The notes below the pieces were generated by a model. That model was not told the origin of the DNA. It did no database searches and was given only the letters and a program-made list of their open reading frames with translations. A DNA stretch of 64,000 nt, taken from the NCBI GenBank assembly GCA_018661465.1, contig JABJIC010000006.1, positions 1 through 64,000 of the forward strand, given 5' to 3'. This document shows, piece after piece, positions 25,089 to 35,465 of this stretch. This stretch comes from Gammaproteobacteria bacterium (GTDB lineage Bacteria > Pseudomonadota > Gammaproteobacteria > Pseudomonadales > Pseudohongiellaceae). Numbering within the stretch: the first letter of the stretch is position 1; each line of letters opens with the position of its first letter. A program made the translations under genes and the position numbers.

Positions 25089-27149
25089 TTAACGCTCCAG
25101 AACAGTTTCTCTATTCTGTTGGATATTGCGATTTGTCTGGGAACTGAGAATTACACTCGAGCCAAGCAAGATAGATCTTTGTGCCTTGCTTATGTCAAAG
25201 CCCAACCCGAATACTTGGGAGTGAAAAGTTCTGCTCATATGCTGAGCATTCCATTTACTGCTTTCGTTCTCAGAGAGCGACGCAGTGTAACATGACAGGA
25301 TTTCTTCTGCTGGTGTTTTCAAGCAAGTTGATAAGTCAGGATCAGTTTTGATTTCAAGTATCATTCCTGTTTCTGCCCTATGAAATCGTGGAGAGCCTTC
25401 CAGGTAAGATTCCACAAGCGCGCTAAATTCACTGGCATCTCTTTGGATTTTCACGGGCAGGCTTATTCCGAGACGCCTGACTATGCTGGGGTCTTGTCGG
25501 TAAGCAGCCTCGAAGAAGTTTAGAGCGTCATCACTCTGGTCGAGCCTTAATGATGCGGAGCCCATGCGTGCTAAGATGCGCGCTTGAAGTAGCGCTTCTT
25601 CTGCAGGGAGTAATTCAAGTGCTCTGGCACCAAGCTCCAGGATTAATTGATCGTCTTCTTGTATCGATGCTATTTCTGTTCGATAGGAGAAGTAATAACC
25701 TTCATTAAGCGAGAATGCACCATTGGCTCGAGCTCTATCCAAAGCATTAGACATGACCCCGGTACCTAGTATCGATACGATTTCGGGTTCAAGCCATTCC
25801 GGGATATGAACATCCAGTGGTGCATAAGGCCTTAGCCTATTCTGCAACACATCAAATTCAGCAAATAAAGAAGCGGCTCTTTTTCCTGATCTCCATGCTG
25901 CGATCCTAAACTGAGCGGCAGTGATTCTTGCATTAATGGATTCTAGGAAATCCATGCTGGAAATATCTTCACTTAGAATCTGATACTCGGTCATATTGGC
26001 AGCCATATTCATTAATGCAGCTGCTGAGTCTTTCTGAGAATCGTCGGCACTGTACGAGCCATTACGATCTGGTTGATTAAGTGCTGTCATACTCAATGAG
26101 TTTGCATCTTCAGCGTATCCAGCCAGTAAAAGGAAGCTGGCACTGGCTAGATAATGCTCTGCTCGATTCATGACATTTACTATGGGTTCCTGTGATTCTC
26201 TCCAGATCAACATGCGATCCAGAGCATCTTTTGCTTCCTCGAATCGACCCTGATTCAAAGTTAGGTAGAGTTTATATATCCAGGGGTTTGCTACGCTGTT
26301 GGGATTGATATTTCTGGTGGCTCGATCCAGAAATTCCTCAGCTTTGTCCATCTGCAATAAACTTAAAGCTACCTCTGAGGCATTGCTCAGATATACAGTG
26401 TCGTTGTCATTCGATGGGTCAGAAATATTTTCATCTTCATCGATAGCTTTATCACAGGCTGCAATATTGTCTCTCGCACGAATATTGGCTAGTTCAGCTG
26501 CGCAAAGAGTGTTCCAGGCCCGAGCTCGCTCATTTTCGTTTTCACTGGTTTGTAGAACTCGATTAGCACTTTCTTTGGCTGCTTCATAGTCTTTCAGTTT
26601 TATAAGAGGCCAGCCTCTGAAAGACTCAACGTCCTGCCCGTAAACTTCGTTTAACTTATCCAGATAGGCCAATGAACTCAGCTGATCACCCATAAGCTGA
26701 TGAACATAGGATAATTGGCTCAGGGTCAGGTAGTGCCACTGAACATTGCCAGAGGCAAATGCATCTTCAAGGGTTTGATAGTTTGTTAATTCCTCGGCTC
26801 GGTTCAAATGAAATAATGCCCGAGGCATATTTCCTTCAATTGTGAGTAATACTTCAGAGAGCGCAAATTGGGCGGCAGGAGAATCAGGCTCACGTCGAAT
26901 CCATTGTTCGCTGAGCTCACGAGCTTTTACGTTTTGCTTTACATTGAGTGCATCACATATTGCAAGAGCACGAAGATCACTTATATCCCTAAACCCGAAG
27001 CAGAGTGGCCTTTGCGACTGTGGAATATCAATCTCATCAATTGACGTAATAGTACCGTCCTGCGCAGAAAGTGCAGCTCCTAGAAGGGAGATTGCAAGGA
27101 GAGCAGCTGCTTGGAGAATTTGCTTTGTTAGCTTGTTGCAGTGTTGCAT
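25089..27149 (-). CDS. Exported TPR-rich protein, last gene of the DUF58/MoxR operon
   Basis: The product has 686 residues with a signal peptide (about 1-30, LLAISLLGAALSAQDG) and then helical repeats of the tetratricopeptide kind (for example ARELSEQWIRREPDSPAAQFALSEV, first part ARELSEQWIRREPDSP). The C-terminal 80 residues look globular. It is probably a periplasmic scaffold. The frame extends upstream to 27239 inside the MoxR gene, but the ATG at 27149 starts directly on the signal peptide and lies 34 nt past the MoxR stop. TPR proteins commonly travel with MoxR/DUF58 systems; the client is unknown. Confidence 0.75.
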   Translation of the reverse strand: MQHCNKLTKQILQAAALLAISLLGAALSAQDGTITSIDEIDIPQSQRPLCFGFRDISDLRALAICDALNVKQNVKARELSEQWIRREPDSPAAQFALSEVLLTIEGNMPRALFHLNRAEELTNYQTLEDAFASGNVQWHYLTLSQLSYVHQLMGDQLSSLAYLDKLNEVYGQDVESFRGWPLIKLKDYEAAKESANRVLQTSENENERARAWNTLCAAELANIRARDNIAACDKAIDEDENISDPSNDNDTVYLSNASEVALSLLQMDKAEEFLDRATRNINPNSVANPWIYKLYLTLNQGRFEEAKDALDRMLIWRESQEPIVNVMNRAEHYLASASFLLLAGYAEDANSLSMTALNQPDRNGSYSADDSQKDSAAALMNMAANMTEYQILSEDISSMDFLESINARITAAQFRIAAWRSGKRAASLFAEFDVLQNRLRPYAPLDVHIPEWLEPEIVSILGTGVMSNALDRARANGAFSLNEGYYFSYRTEIASIQEDDQLILELGARALELLPAEEALLQARILARMGSASLRLDQSDDALNFFEAAYRQDPSIVRRLGISLPVKIQRDASEFSALVESYLEGSPRFHRAETGMILEIKTDPDLSTCLKTPAEEILSCYTASLSENESSKWNAQHMSRTFHSQVFGLGFDISKAQRSILLGSSVILSSQTNRNIQQNRETVLER

Positions 27150-27183
27150 GCAGGAATCTCTTTGCCTCAGGAATTGAAAAAAC

Positions 27184-28278
27184 TCAAGCCAGTGTACTTC
27201 TTGCAAGTTGTTCCATAGGAGCCTGCATGGCATCTCCAAGAACTTTGTTAATATCCGCCACCCCAGGAGCCAACTCTATTCTATGACCTAGTACGCGGGG
27301 CAGGAGCAGTTCAATGTCCTCGGCACTTACAAAACTTCTTCCGCGAAGAGCCGCGGAAACTTGAAGGGCGGGCAACATCAGAACCATGCTCCGAGTAGAA
27401 TTTCCCTGTAAGACCCTGTCATCCTCGCGAAGATTTCTTGATATATCCACCAAGGCACTCTTAATCGCACTATCAATATCAACGCGTTCCTCTATTTCTT
27501 TTCTGGCCGCCAGGAGTTCCTCCCTGCTGACCGTAATTTTTTCGGAGCTTTGGTCTTTTCGTTCCTTGTAAGTATTTAGAACATCCAGCTCCGATTCCCG
27601 ATCGATATGATCCATCGAAATTTTAAATAGGAACCTGTCCAGTTGAGGAGTAGGTAGTGGATAGGTGCCTACCAGATCCAGCGGATTTTGTGTGGCGATT
27701 ACAAAAAACAAATCATCCAGAGCATAGGTCACATTATCTACCGTCACCTGTTTTTCCCCCATCGCCTCAAGCATTGCAGACTGGACTTTTGGTGATGTTC
27801 GATTTATTTCATCTGCCAAAACAACATGAGCGAACAGAGGACCGTGCCGAAAATGGAATGCGCTGCTATTCGCGTCAAAAACGGGGACGCCAGTGACATC
27901 GGAGGGCATTAGGTCGGGAGTGAATTGAATTCTACGAAAGGGAACTATCTGTTCGCTGCTGGTAGAAGAATCACTCGGATCGATAATTGCTTCGCCTAGA
28001 GATTTGGCTAGAGTTGTTTTCCCTGAGCCCGGAAAATCTTCCAGCAGAACATGTCCGTCGGCAATAAGGGCTATAACAGCGAGTTCAATCACATCGTCGC
28101 GTCCAATAACCTGACTTTTAACCGCCGAGATTAATCTATTGAGCACTTCATTTGCGCTTTGCAAGGTCTGAGCAGCCGAAGGCTCAAGCTGAGCCAATGC
28201 TTCGGTCGTTGTTGCAGGCTCTGTTGCTGGTTCTGTAATCGACTCTGCAGCCGACTCTTCAATAACACTATCTGGCAT
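27184..28278 (-). CDS. MoxR-family AAA+ ATPase
   Basis: The 364-residue cytoplasmic ATPase has a Walker A of DFPGSGKTTLAKSLG, a Walker B of VVLADEINRTSPKVQ, sensor ATQNPLDLVGTYPLP and ends with the C-terminal lid. MoxR proteins act as chaperones that help assemble or metallate enzyme complexes, usually with a DUF58 partner. The first 35 residues are an alanine/threonine/glutamate-rich tail not usual in the family. It is the third gene of the unit (DUF58, transglutaminase, MoxR, TPR), with a 141-nt gap before it. Confidence 0.93.
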   Translation of the reverse strand: MPDSVIEESAAESITEPATEPATTTEALAQLEPSAAQTLQSANEVLNRLISAVKSQVIGRDDVIELAVIALIADGHVLLEDFPGSGKTTLAKSLGEAIIDPSDSSTSSEQIVPFRRIQFTPDLMPSDVTGVPVFDANSSAFHFRHGPLFAHVVLADEINRTSPKVQSAMLEAMGEKQVTVDNVTYALDDLFFVIATQNPLDLVGTYPLPTPQLDRFLFKISMDHIDRESELDVLNTYKERKDQSSEKITVSREELLAARKEIEERVDIDSAIKSALVDISRNLREDDRVLQGNSTRSMVLMLPALQVSAALRGRSFVSAEDIELLLPRVLGHRIELAPGVADINKVLGDAMQAPMEQLARSTLA

Positions 28279-28383
28279 TCATTGGTTCTCCCTATGTGTG
28301 CCTTTGTCGAATAATAAATGGAGACTAATAGACAGATTATGAATCTGCTTTGTGTCACTCTCTTTGTTCAGAATTTAGTTTTC

Positions 28384-28435
28384 TAGAACTGAATTACCTA
28401 GAACCAAATTATTTAGTACCTATCTGCTGAGAACC
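28384..28435. repeat. Four degenerate 15-nt tandem repeats at the end of the transglutaminase gene
   Basis: Plus-strand units start at 28385 (AGAACTGAATTACCT), 28400 (AGAACCAAATTATTT), 28415 (AGTACCTATCTGCTG) and 28430 (AGAACCCATGAAAAA), spaced exactly 15 nt. The third spans the stop of the minus-strand transglutaminase gene; the fourth lies inside its last codons. Similar exact-period repeats occur at three other gene ends in the window. Confidence 0.6.
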
Positions 28436-30564
28436 CATGAAAAAGGATTCAAAATCGCCAGGTATACTTTCCAGGAATCTGCATTTTCCCTGATTTCCTG
28501 ATTAACACATTCGTTTAGAGCTAGCCACTCAACTCGCTGACAAGATGTTCTATCTTCACTACCCAGGGTCATCGACAGATGTTGACGGGTCAACTTCTTC
28601 ATTGTCGGAGCGATGGTGCTAGCCCTCGCTGCAAATTGTTCCCGGCTCTCTCCAGTCTTTCGATAGATTCCAATGGCGGACAATTGATCGAGAGCAGATC
28701 GATAGCTCAATCGATATTGTGATTTTAAAGCCGCCCTCGACGGGATCCAAAGACGATATATTTTTATGAGATAAGCTGTAACGATGGCAGACAATACCAA
28801 AATATAAAATACGGTTAACAGTCTCTCCAAGCTTATAAGAGAGGACTGCTCGGATTGAAGAAAGTCCTCGAATGAGGCATCGTTTCGAAGCATATCTCCT
28901 AGAAGTTGCTGAAGGGTATCCTGTGGATCCGTAGTCATATCAACAAGTGTTTGTTGTGGTGCTGGGTCTACGATTACCCAGCCAATGTCTTTGAAATAAA
29001 TTTCTGGCCAGGCATGCCCGTGAATAGCTTGAACGAGCAGCGAAGAGCCTCCAGCTCTATTTGCGGCTGGAACGGAGTACCCGATGCCAACACGTGCGGG
29101 AATTCCCAAGCTTCTAAACATATAGGTAGCGGAAAAGGCAAAGTGCATGCAATAACCCGTAAGATCTCCAAAGAGAAATGATGCAGCTGGGTCCGTCTCG
29201 TAGGCATGTTGATTTTTTAGGCTATAGATTCCATTTTCGTCGAGATAAGTTTTGATTGACCATGCTTTGGCGAAGGCATCATCAGTATATTCCGTCTTTA
29301 AATTTCCTATTATGCTTTCTGCCAGTTCCTTATAGCGAGGATCATCTGGAAGTTGGAGATACTCTTCCCAAACTTCGTCTGACCAGTCATCTCGACCAAG
29401 TTCACGACCTAACAAATAGTCAAAATCATAAGTTGGTGCAAGTGAATATGCATCATAGGTGCGTTTGAATCTCAAATTATTGGGGTTCGGAGTATTCTCA
29501 AAGCCAATAGGGCTTTCCAAGCCAAATGGTCTTCTATGTGAAACCAGCATCCCGATGCTGGTTCGCACAGGAATTCTTTCATCAGTTGCACCCGGTAATA
29601 ATCCGCTGTCTGAACGATTACTAGTGAAATGGTCGATAAGATCCCTATCCATGTCATCTCGCGAGGTAACATCCAGCATGGTTCCTCTGTATTGGGAATA
29701 AGCAGACTCTCTAAAATAGTAAGCACCATTCAAAGGCTCATAGTCATCTCTGAATACAACAACCGCTACGGGTGCCTCCATGTCATTGGCATCGTTTTCA
29801 CCATCCCGAAAAGGATTTTCCCGTTGACTGCCATTTCCGTTCTGTTCCTGGCCCGTTAAACCGAGGTCATCGGTCATGCTTGGGGTCGGCAGGCCAAACA
29901 TCTGCACGAAGATCACTAGAGAGAAACATATCAAGCCAAGCGCAGTGAAATGATAAGGCAGCCGACGTTGATTATTTTCGATCATCAATAAAGCAGCTAG
30001 AGAGAGTACCGCCGCACAACCAAAAGAAAGCAAAATCGTAGAAGGATCTATGCCTCGAATTAAAGCAAAATCACCGATGAAAAACGGTCGGTGAATCATT
30101 CCATTTCGATGTGCCGACAGAGTTACAACGAAAGCGATAGCAACGAATAGAATTTCCAGAATGGAGCCAAAGCTGGTTCGATGGGAAAGTGTTCTTAGTG
30201 AGAGAGTCAACGAAAGGCTAATTCCAAACCATTTCAGTACTTCTCCGAGTTCAAACCCAGCGATGGGCGAAAACAAAGTCGAAATCAAATTTGTGCTTAC
30301 AACAAGTGAAGCGACTAGAATTGCAGCCAGAAAGAGACTCAAGGAGAAAAGAAGAATTGCTGTAGTTCGCAATTTATCAAGAGGATCTTTGCGAATGTTC
30401 AGGTCGATAAAGAAACAGGCAAATATGCAGCCAGCGATTGCTGCGATGGAACCAGCGGTGACAGTCAATGACAAACTCAAAAACCAATACGCACACGCCA
30501 GGATTACGGCCCGTAATAATGTCGGAAGAGAGCGCTGCTGTATGTTGTCATTCGGCACTGTCAT
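28420..30564 (-). CDS. Transglutaminase-like membrane protein (TgpA family)
   Basis: The 714-residue protein has about seven helices in the first 210 residues, a long periplasmic transglutaminase core, and one more helix near 590 followed by a cytoplasmic tail. The catalytic triad fits Cys in LTGYCMHFAFSATYMFRSLG, His in GHAWPEIYF and Asp in IVDPAP. Relatives (TgpA of P. aeruginosa) are essential or important inner-membrane enzymes with a periplasmic active site; the substrate is unknown. It lies 68 nt after the DUF58 gene. Length and layout are normal for the family. Confidence 0.88.
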   Translation of the reverse strand: MTVPNDNIQQRSLPTLLRAVILACAYWFLSLSLTVTAGSIAAIAGCIFACFFIDLNIRKDPLDKLRTTAILLFSLSLFLAAILVASLVVSTNLISTLFSPIAGFELGEVLKWFGISLSLTLSLRTLSHRTSFGSILEILFVAIAFVVTLSAHRNGMIHRPFFIGDFALIRGIDPSTILLSFGCAAVLSLAALLMIENNQRRLPYHFTALGLICFSLVIFVQMFGLPTPSMTDDLGLTGQEQNGNGSQRENPFRDGENDANDMEAPVAVVVFRDDYEPLNGAYYFRESAYSQYRGTMLDVTSRDDMDRDLIDHFTSNRSDSGLLPGATDERIPVRTSIGMLVSHRRPFGLESPIGFENTPNPNNLRFKRTYDAYSLAPTYDFDYLLGRELGRDDWSDEVWEEYLQLPDDPRYKELAESIIGNLKTEYTDDAFAKAWSIKTYLDENGIYSLKNQHAYETDPAASFLFGDLTGYCMHFAFSATYMFRSLGIPARVGIGYSVPAANRAGGSSLLVQAIHGHAWPEIYFKDIGWVIVDPAPQQTLVDMTTDPQDTLQQLLGDMLRNDASFEDFLQSEQSSLISLERLLTVFYILVLSAIVTAYLIKIYRLWIPSRAALKSQYRLSYRSALDQLSAIGIYRKTGESREQFAARASTIAPTMKKLTRQHLSMTLGSEDRTSCQRVEWLALNECVNQEIRENADSWKVYLAILNPFSWVLSR

Positions 30565-30632
30565 TTTCTAGTTGTTGTTCCTTGGAGAAAATTTGATATT
30601 CGGTTCATCGAAGTATTGCCGCCGTGCTTGCC

Positions 30633-31943
30633 TTACTGAATTTTACGCAAATGATGATCAAAGCTGTTTCCGGTTTTTCTGTCTACAAGTAATGCTGATT
30701 CTGCTAGTTGACCAATTTCAGTCAATAATTTGATGAGTTCCTGACGGCTCGTATTTACCGGACCCTGATTAAGGCCTTGTGTGCCGTCTCGTAACAAGAG
30801 CCTGCTCCAAATGCCAGGCGTTGTTTTTTCTTCCAGGCCATCAGTAGCCAATACCAAGGTAAACTGACCGGAATAGCTGGAAATAGTATTCCTGATTGGC
30901 AATAACCAAGGCGCAGACTCTGCTGCTGCAAATACTATACAGTGAGTAGCGGTTTGAGCCGAGGCTTTACTGAGAAAATCATTCAGTCCATATGGGTAGG
31001 GTTCACGAATAGCCCTCGATTTGGCAATAGCAGATAAAGAGGAAGCTAGATCGCTATACACACCTTCTGATCCATCTGCTGAAAACACCCAATCATCCCC
31101 CAATGCGCCGCTTTCAAGCGCGGCTCTTGCAACCGCCGAAGCAGCTTCATCGTGCTTGCTGCTTAGAAGGTAGGCGACTGTCCGATTACTTTGAAATACG
31201 CTTTTCTCGGCTAATCGGACATTGAGCTGGCGGTTTCGAGCATAGTTCTTCCACATGATATTTCTAACTGAATCTCCGGGGACATAGGGACGAATTTCCA
31301 TGCGATCACCTTCCGGGTTACCGGTGGGATTAGGTATGCCATCCTCAGCTGTCAAAGAGCGAAGAAAGGGCAGGCTCTTGACCGTGTTAGCCCTAGGTAA
31401 AACCATACACTGGGCGTCCTGTTTCTGCATCCAGGAATATTTGCAAAAGCCTAATACGTCAGAAACTGTAAATCGGCGCTGAACGGATTGGGTCAGACAG
31501 CGTTTCTCTGGAACGACTTCCTCACAAAGGTTGGCATCTGAATCTGTTCGAATTCTCGTTTCAAGATAATCGGGGTATTCAATAATCCAGGACAGTTTTA
31601 TCAGAGGAACATAAATTGGAGCTCTAATTTTGAAACCCGTTTCGTTGGGATAACCGGCTTCCAAATTTAGGGTATTTACTAAAGGGTTTTCGTCAATAAA
31701 ATTTCGAACTTTTCTCTGAATGAAGATTCCGCTTATGACACAACTGAAAAGGCTAAACAACAGGATCGCTAATGCACATATAGCGAGTGAAAATACAACC
31801 AAATCCATTGAGCCATAACCGTAGATGCTGAGCGCAAAAGCAGAAAGCAGCAGGCTCGCAACTCCCTGCAAGGTTAACGGGAAAAGGCCCACTAAGGTCC
31901 GCATTGAGGTAAAGAAAATATGCTGATTAGAGGAATTACTCAC
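30633..31943 (-). CDS. DUF58 domain protein
   Basis: The 436-residue protein starts with two membrane helices (about 13-33 and 38-70), followed by a soluble region with the DUF58 signature EIRPYVPGDSVRNIMWKNYAR and a von Willebrand A-like C-terminal part. DUF58 proteins are regular partners of MoxR ATPases and TgpA-type transglutaminases. Here it is the first gene of the operon, ahead of the transglutaminase, whereas MoxR is usually first. Confidence 0.88.
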   Translation of the reverse strand: MSNSSNQHIFFTSMRTLVGLFPLTLQGVASLLLSAFALSIYGYGSMDLVVFSLAICALAILLFSLFSCVISGIFIQRKVRNFIDENPLVNTLNLEAGYPNETGFKIRAPIYVPLIKLSWIIEYPDYLETRIRTDSDANLCEEVVPEKRCLTQSVQRRFTVSDVLGFCKYSWMQKQDAQCMVLPRANTVKSLPFLRSLTAEDGIPNPTGNPEGDRMEIRPYVPGDSVRNIMWKNYARNRQLNVRLAEKSVFQSNRTVAYLLSSKHDEAASAVARAALESGALGDDWVFSADGSEGVYSDLASSLSAIAKSRAIREPYPYGLNDFLSKASAQTATHCIVFAAAESAPWLLPIRNTISSYSGQFTLVLATDGLEEKTTPGIWSRLLLRDGTQGLNQGPVNTSRQELIKLLTEIGQLAESALLVDRKTGNSFDHHLRKIQ

Positions 31944-31997
31944 TGGCTAATCGTTTTGACATGGGAAATACGGCAACTAGAGGCCCTTGTGGAATTA

Positions 31998-32456
31998 CTA
32001 AATGTTGATTTCAATTTCAGTGTTTACTGAATTGGCGATAAAGCAATTTTCGTGGGCAAGATGATGAAGAGATTTTTCTACTTCTTTCGTTGGTCGCTTG
32101 TCTCCTGAATAGACGACTTCAGGAGAAATTACTACTCGGGTCATGGAAGTCTTGCCATTGCTGTTTTTTGACATTAGACCTGAGGGCTTATCGATATAGG
32201 AATCGATCTGAAAACCATCTCTAGATGCAAACGAGAGGAAGAAGAGCATGTGACAGGATGAAAGTGATGCGACAAATGCCTCTTCTGGATCGATATGCTC
32301 TTCCGCGGTCCATGGCGCAGGTACAATGTGAGGAGAGGCTGTTGCCGTTAGCTCTGCACCGCCATCGAATTTCCATTGATGAGCGCGAGAATACTTATTG
32401 TTAATAAAGTCTTCGCCGTTCCGATTCCATTCTATGGTTGCTGTGTAATTTGACAT
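31998..32456 (-). CDS. OsmC-family peroxiredoxin-like protein
   Basis: The 152-residue protein reduces organic hydroperoxides through two cysteines. They are visible as SLSSCHMLFFLSFA and the later HENCFIANS, the usual spacing of about 65 residues. PEEAFVASLSSC is the typical lead-in. No signal peptide, so it is cytoplasmic. It lies 11 nt from the stop of acs on the same strand and may be read through from it. OhrR-type regulators are absent nearby. Confidence 0.88.
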   Translation of the reverse strand: MSNYTATIEWNRNGEDFINNKYSRAHQWKFDGGAELTATASPHIVPAPWTAEEHIDPEEAFVASLSSCHMLFFLSFASRDGFQIDSYIDKPSGLMSKNSNGKTSMTRVVISPEVVYSGDKRPTKEVEKSLHHLAHENCFIANSVNTEIEINI

Positions 32457-32467
32457 GATATTCCAGT

Positions 32468-34405
32468 TTACTTATTAGCTCGGTTATCAATAAGCTGCTT
32501 GACTACTGTTGGGTCGGCCAGCGTGGTTGTGTCTCCCAAGCTTTCCAATTCGTTCGCTGCTATTTTCCTCAATATGCGACGCATGATTTTTCCTGAACGC
32601 GTTTTGGGAAGGCTGGGTGCAAACTGAATAATTTCAGGCTTGGCGAATGAGCCAATTTCTTTCGCGACGAATTGAACCAGGTCACTTCTCAATTCTTCGG
32701 ATTCATCTTCCCCTGTCATGAGAGTTACATAAGCGTAGATGCCCTGACCCTTGATGTCGTGTGGGTAGTCAACAACTGCCGCCTCCGCAACGCTGTGATG
32801 AAGTACCAGAGCGCTCTCAATCTCTGCAGTGCCCAGACGATGCCCAGAGACATTGATTACATCGTCAACTCTTCCAGTTATCCAGAAGTCACCGTCGTCG
32901 TCACGTCGCGCACTATCTCCTGTGAAATAGTATCCAGGGTAGGTTGTAAAATAGGTATCGATACAGCGCTGATGATCTCCGTACACACTTCGAAGCTGAC
33001 TCGGCCAGCTTTGGCTAAGTACCAGATTTCCCGTCGCAGCACCTTCCAGTTCCTTTCCATCGGCGTCTAGCAAGGCTGCTTTTACACCAAAAAATGGCAT
33101 GCTTGCAGCACCGGGTTTGAGATCTGTAACCCCTGGTAGAGGGGTAATCATGATCGCGCCCGTTTCAGTTTGCCACCAGGTGTCGACGATCGGGCATCGT
33201 GAATCGCCAATAACATGGTAGTACCATTCCCAGGCTTCAGGGTTTATAGGTTCTCCAACAGAGCCCAGCAATCTGAGTGAAGATCGTGAAGTTTTCTTTA
33301 CTGGATCGTCACCTGCAGCCATTAAGGCCCTGATTGCAGTTGGTGCCGTGTAAAAAATATTAACCTGATGTTTGTCAATCACCTGCCAGAAACGACTTGC
33401 GTCTGGATAGTTGGGCACTCCCTCAAACATAAGCGTTATAGCTCCGTTAGCGAGGGGTCCATAAACAATATAGGAATGACCAGTTACCCAGCCTACATCG
33501 GCAGTACACCAGTAAATGTCTCCTTCATGATAATCGAAGACATATTTGTGGGTGATGCTGGCGCCCAGAAGATATCCGGCAGTGGTGTGCAATACACCCT
33601 TCGGTTTTCCAGTTGATCCAGAGGTATACAAAATAAACAAGGGGTCTTCTGCATCCATCATTTCAGGCTCGCAGTCTGAGCTGACGGCTTCGGTAGCCTT
33701 GTGGTAGCAAACATCCCTGTCTTCAAGCCAGGGAACTTGTGCATTGGTTCTTCGAACTACGAAAACAGAATGAACACCCGGGCAGGACTCAAGAGCTGCA
33801 TCTACATTTGCTTTTAGAGGAATGGTTCTCCCCCCACGAACGCCTTCGTCTGCTGTAATAACTGTCTGACAATCAGAATCGAGAATTCGATCTTTTATGG
33901 ATTCTGGTGAAAAACCTCCGAAGACAACAGAGTGGACTGCGCCGATTCGAGTGCAGGCAAGCATGGCATATGCAGCTTCCGGAATCATCGGCATGTAAAT
34001 ACAAACTCGATCTCCCTTGCCTACACCTCTCGCTTTTAATGCGTTAGAAAATTTACATACTGCTTCATGCAGTTCTCTATAACTAATGTGTTTGGAATCT
34101 TCCGGGTCATCACCTTCCCATATGATCGCAGTTTGCTCTGCTCTTCTTTCAAGATGGCGGTCAATGCAATTGAAACTGACATTGAGTTTTGCTCCAGTAA
34201 ACCAGCTTGCTTCGGCTTTTCGAAAGTCACTGCTGCAGACTGATTGCCATGGTTGGTGCCAGTGAATTAATTTTCCCGCTTGTTCGGCCCAAAATTCTTC
34301 CGGTGAATCAATGGATTGTTGATAGAGTTCGCGATAGCTTTCAAGGCTCAGGTGGCTATGATTTTTACTGGATTCGCTTACTGGGTAGACCTTCTCTTCT
34401 GACAT
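32468..34405 (-). CDS. acs: Acetyl-CoA synthetase
   Basis: The cytoplasmic enzyme makes acetyl-CoA from acetate, ATP and CoA. At 645 residues it carries the AMP-binding motif [20 protein letters not shown]-like [13 protein letters not shown], and the C-terminal [17 protein letters not shown] with the catalytic lysine that protein acetyltransferases modify. ATG at 34405 has AGGAAGAG immediately upstream and is preferred to one 18 nt earlier. Its place after panBC matches the Pseudomonas gene order, where panD and pgi lie between; both are missing here. In Pseudomonas CbrAB and Crc influence such acetate genes. Confidence 0.96.
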   Translation of the reverse strand: MSEEKVYPVSESSKNHSHLSLESYRELYQQSIDSPEEFWAEQAGKLIHWHQPWQSVCSSDFRKAEASWFTGAKLNVSFNCIDRHLERRAEQTAIIWEGDDPEDSKHISYRELHEAVCKFSNALKARGVGKGDRVCIYMPMIPEAAYAMLACTRIGAVHSVVFGGFSPESIKDRILDSDCQTVITADEGVRGGRTIPLKANVDAALESCPGVHSVFVVRRTNAQVPWLEDRDVCYHKATEAVSSDCEPEMMDAEDPLFILYTSGSTGKPKGVLHTTAGYLLGASITHKYVFDYHEGDIYWCTADVGWVTGHSYIVYGPLANGAITLMFEGVPNYPDASRFWQVIDKHQVNIFYTAPTAIRALMAAGDDPVKKTSRSSLRLLGSVGEPINPEAWEWYYHVIGDSRCPIVDTWWQTETGAIMITPLPGVTDLKPGAASMPFFGVKAALLDADGKELEGAATGNLVLSQSWPSQLRSVYGDHQRCIDTYFTTYPGYYFTGDSARRDDDGDFWITGRVDDVINVSGHRLGTAEIESALVLHHSVAEAAVVDYPHDIKGQGIYAYVTLMTGEDESEELRSDLVQFVAKEIGSFAKPEIIQFAPSLPKTRSGKIMRRILRKIAANELESLGDTTTLADPTVVKQLIDNRANK

Positions 34406-34591
34406 TTCTCTTCCTGGCTCCATTCTATATCTATTTGATATTAATAAGAATAATTTGGAATCCCCTTTAGTTTTCGAGCACCTAGCGGGTTGGATAACTG
34501 GAAAAAATGGGGAATGGCAGTATGCCTCAAAGCACTTTAAGGCACAACAAATCAGAGGCTGTAGAAAGGCTGTCTTTGATGTAGATCGGTA

Positions 34592-35446
34592 TTACTGTGG
34601 AAGTGTAAATCGGATATTGTCGATAAGACGACAGATACTTAATTTGGTCGCTGCGAGGATGACTAAATGATTATCTTCCTGTTGGGCAGCTTTCAGATTT
34701 TCGGCATTGCAGATGGAGAAATATTCAGGATGCAATCCAGCTGCCTTGAGTATTTCTATAGCGCTCTTTTCAAGATCTCTAAAATCACGCTCACCTTGCA
34801 GAACCCGATTAGAAACTTCCATTAGATTTTCATAGATTAAGGGTGCTAATGCCAGTTCCTCGGCAGTGAGGTAGGAATTTCGCGAGCTCAATGCCAGGCC
34901 TTCGGAGTTCCTTTCAATCTCAACTCCTTCAATCGAAATATCCAGAGAAAGATCCCGAGTTAGTTTCTTGATAGTTAGAAACTGCTGGTAGTCCTTTAAT
35001 CCAAAGAAGGCGCTGTTAGGCTGTACCATATTGAAAAGCTTGCAAACTATTGTGGCAACGCCGTCAAAGTGTCCGGGTCGGCTTGTGCCGCAGAATCCAT
35101 CAGTGATACCTGGTACTCGAATCAGAGTTTGTTCTTCCATTGATGTGCCGTAAATCTCTTCAACTTCCGGCAGGAATAAAAAGTCGCAGCCAGCTTCTCT
35201 CAATTTGTCTTCATCTGCTTCCAGGGTCTTCGGGTAATTTTCGAGGTCTTCATTTGGACCAAATTGAAGAGGATTTACGAAGATTGAACATACTACTATG
35301 TCAGAATTTTTCCTTGCTGCACGAACTAACTTGAGATGGCCTTGATGGAGGTTTCCCATTGTTGGCACTAGAGAAATATTTAGCTTGCTGACTCGGTGTG
35401 TTTCAAGAGCGTCTCTTAGGGAGGAGACTTTAGATAAGATAATCAT
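34592..35446 (-). CDS. panC: Pantothenate synthetase
   Basis: PanC joins pantoate and beta-alanine to pantothenate, using ATP. The 284-residue protein has the nucleotide-binding PTMGNLHQGHLKLVR (HIGH-like), FVNPLQFGPNEDLENYP and LALSSRNSYL motifs of the family. It follows panB by 19 nt in the panB-panC unit. The usual third gene, panD, is not present downstream, so beta-alanine must come from elsewhere. Confidence 0.97.
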   Translation of the reverse strand: MIILSKVSSLRDALETHRVSKLNISLVPTMGNLHQGHLKLVRAARKNSDIVVCSIFVNPLQFGPNEDLENYPKTLEADEDKLREAGCDFLFLPEVEEIYGTSMEEQTLIRVPGITDGFCGTSRPGHFDGVATIVCKLFNMVQPNSAFFGLKDYQQFLTIKKLTRDLSLDISIEGVEIERNSEGLALSSRNSYLTAEELALAPLIYENLMEVSNRVLQGERDFRDLEKSAIEILKAAGLHPEYFSICNAENLKAAQQEDNHLVILAATKLSICRLIDNIRFTLPQ

Positions 35447-35465
35447 TTTCGTTTAAGATCTGCGC

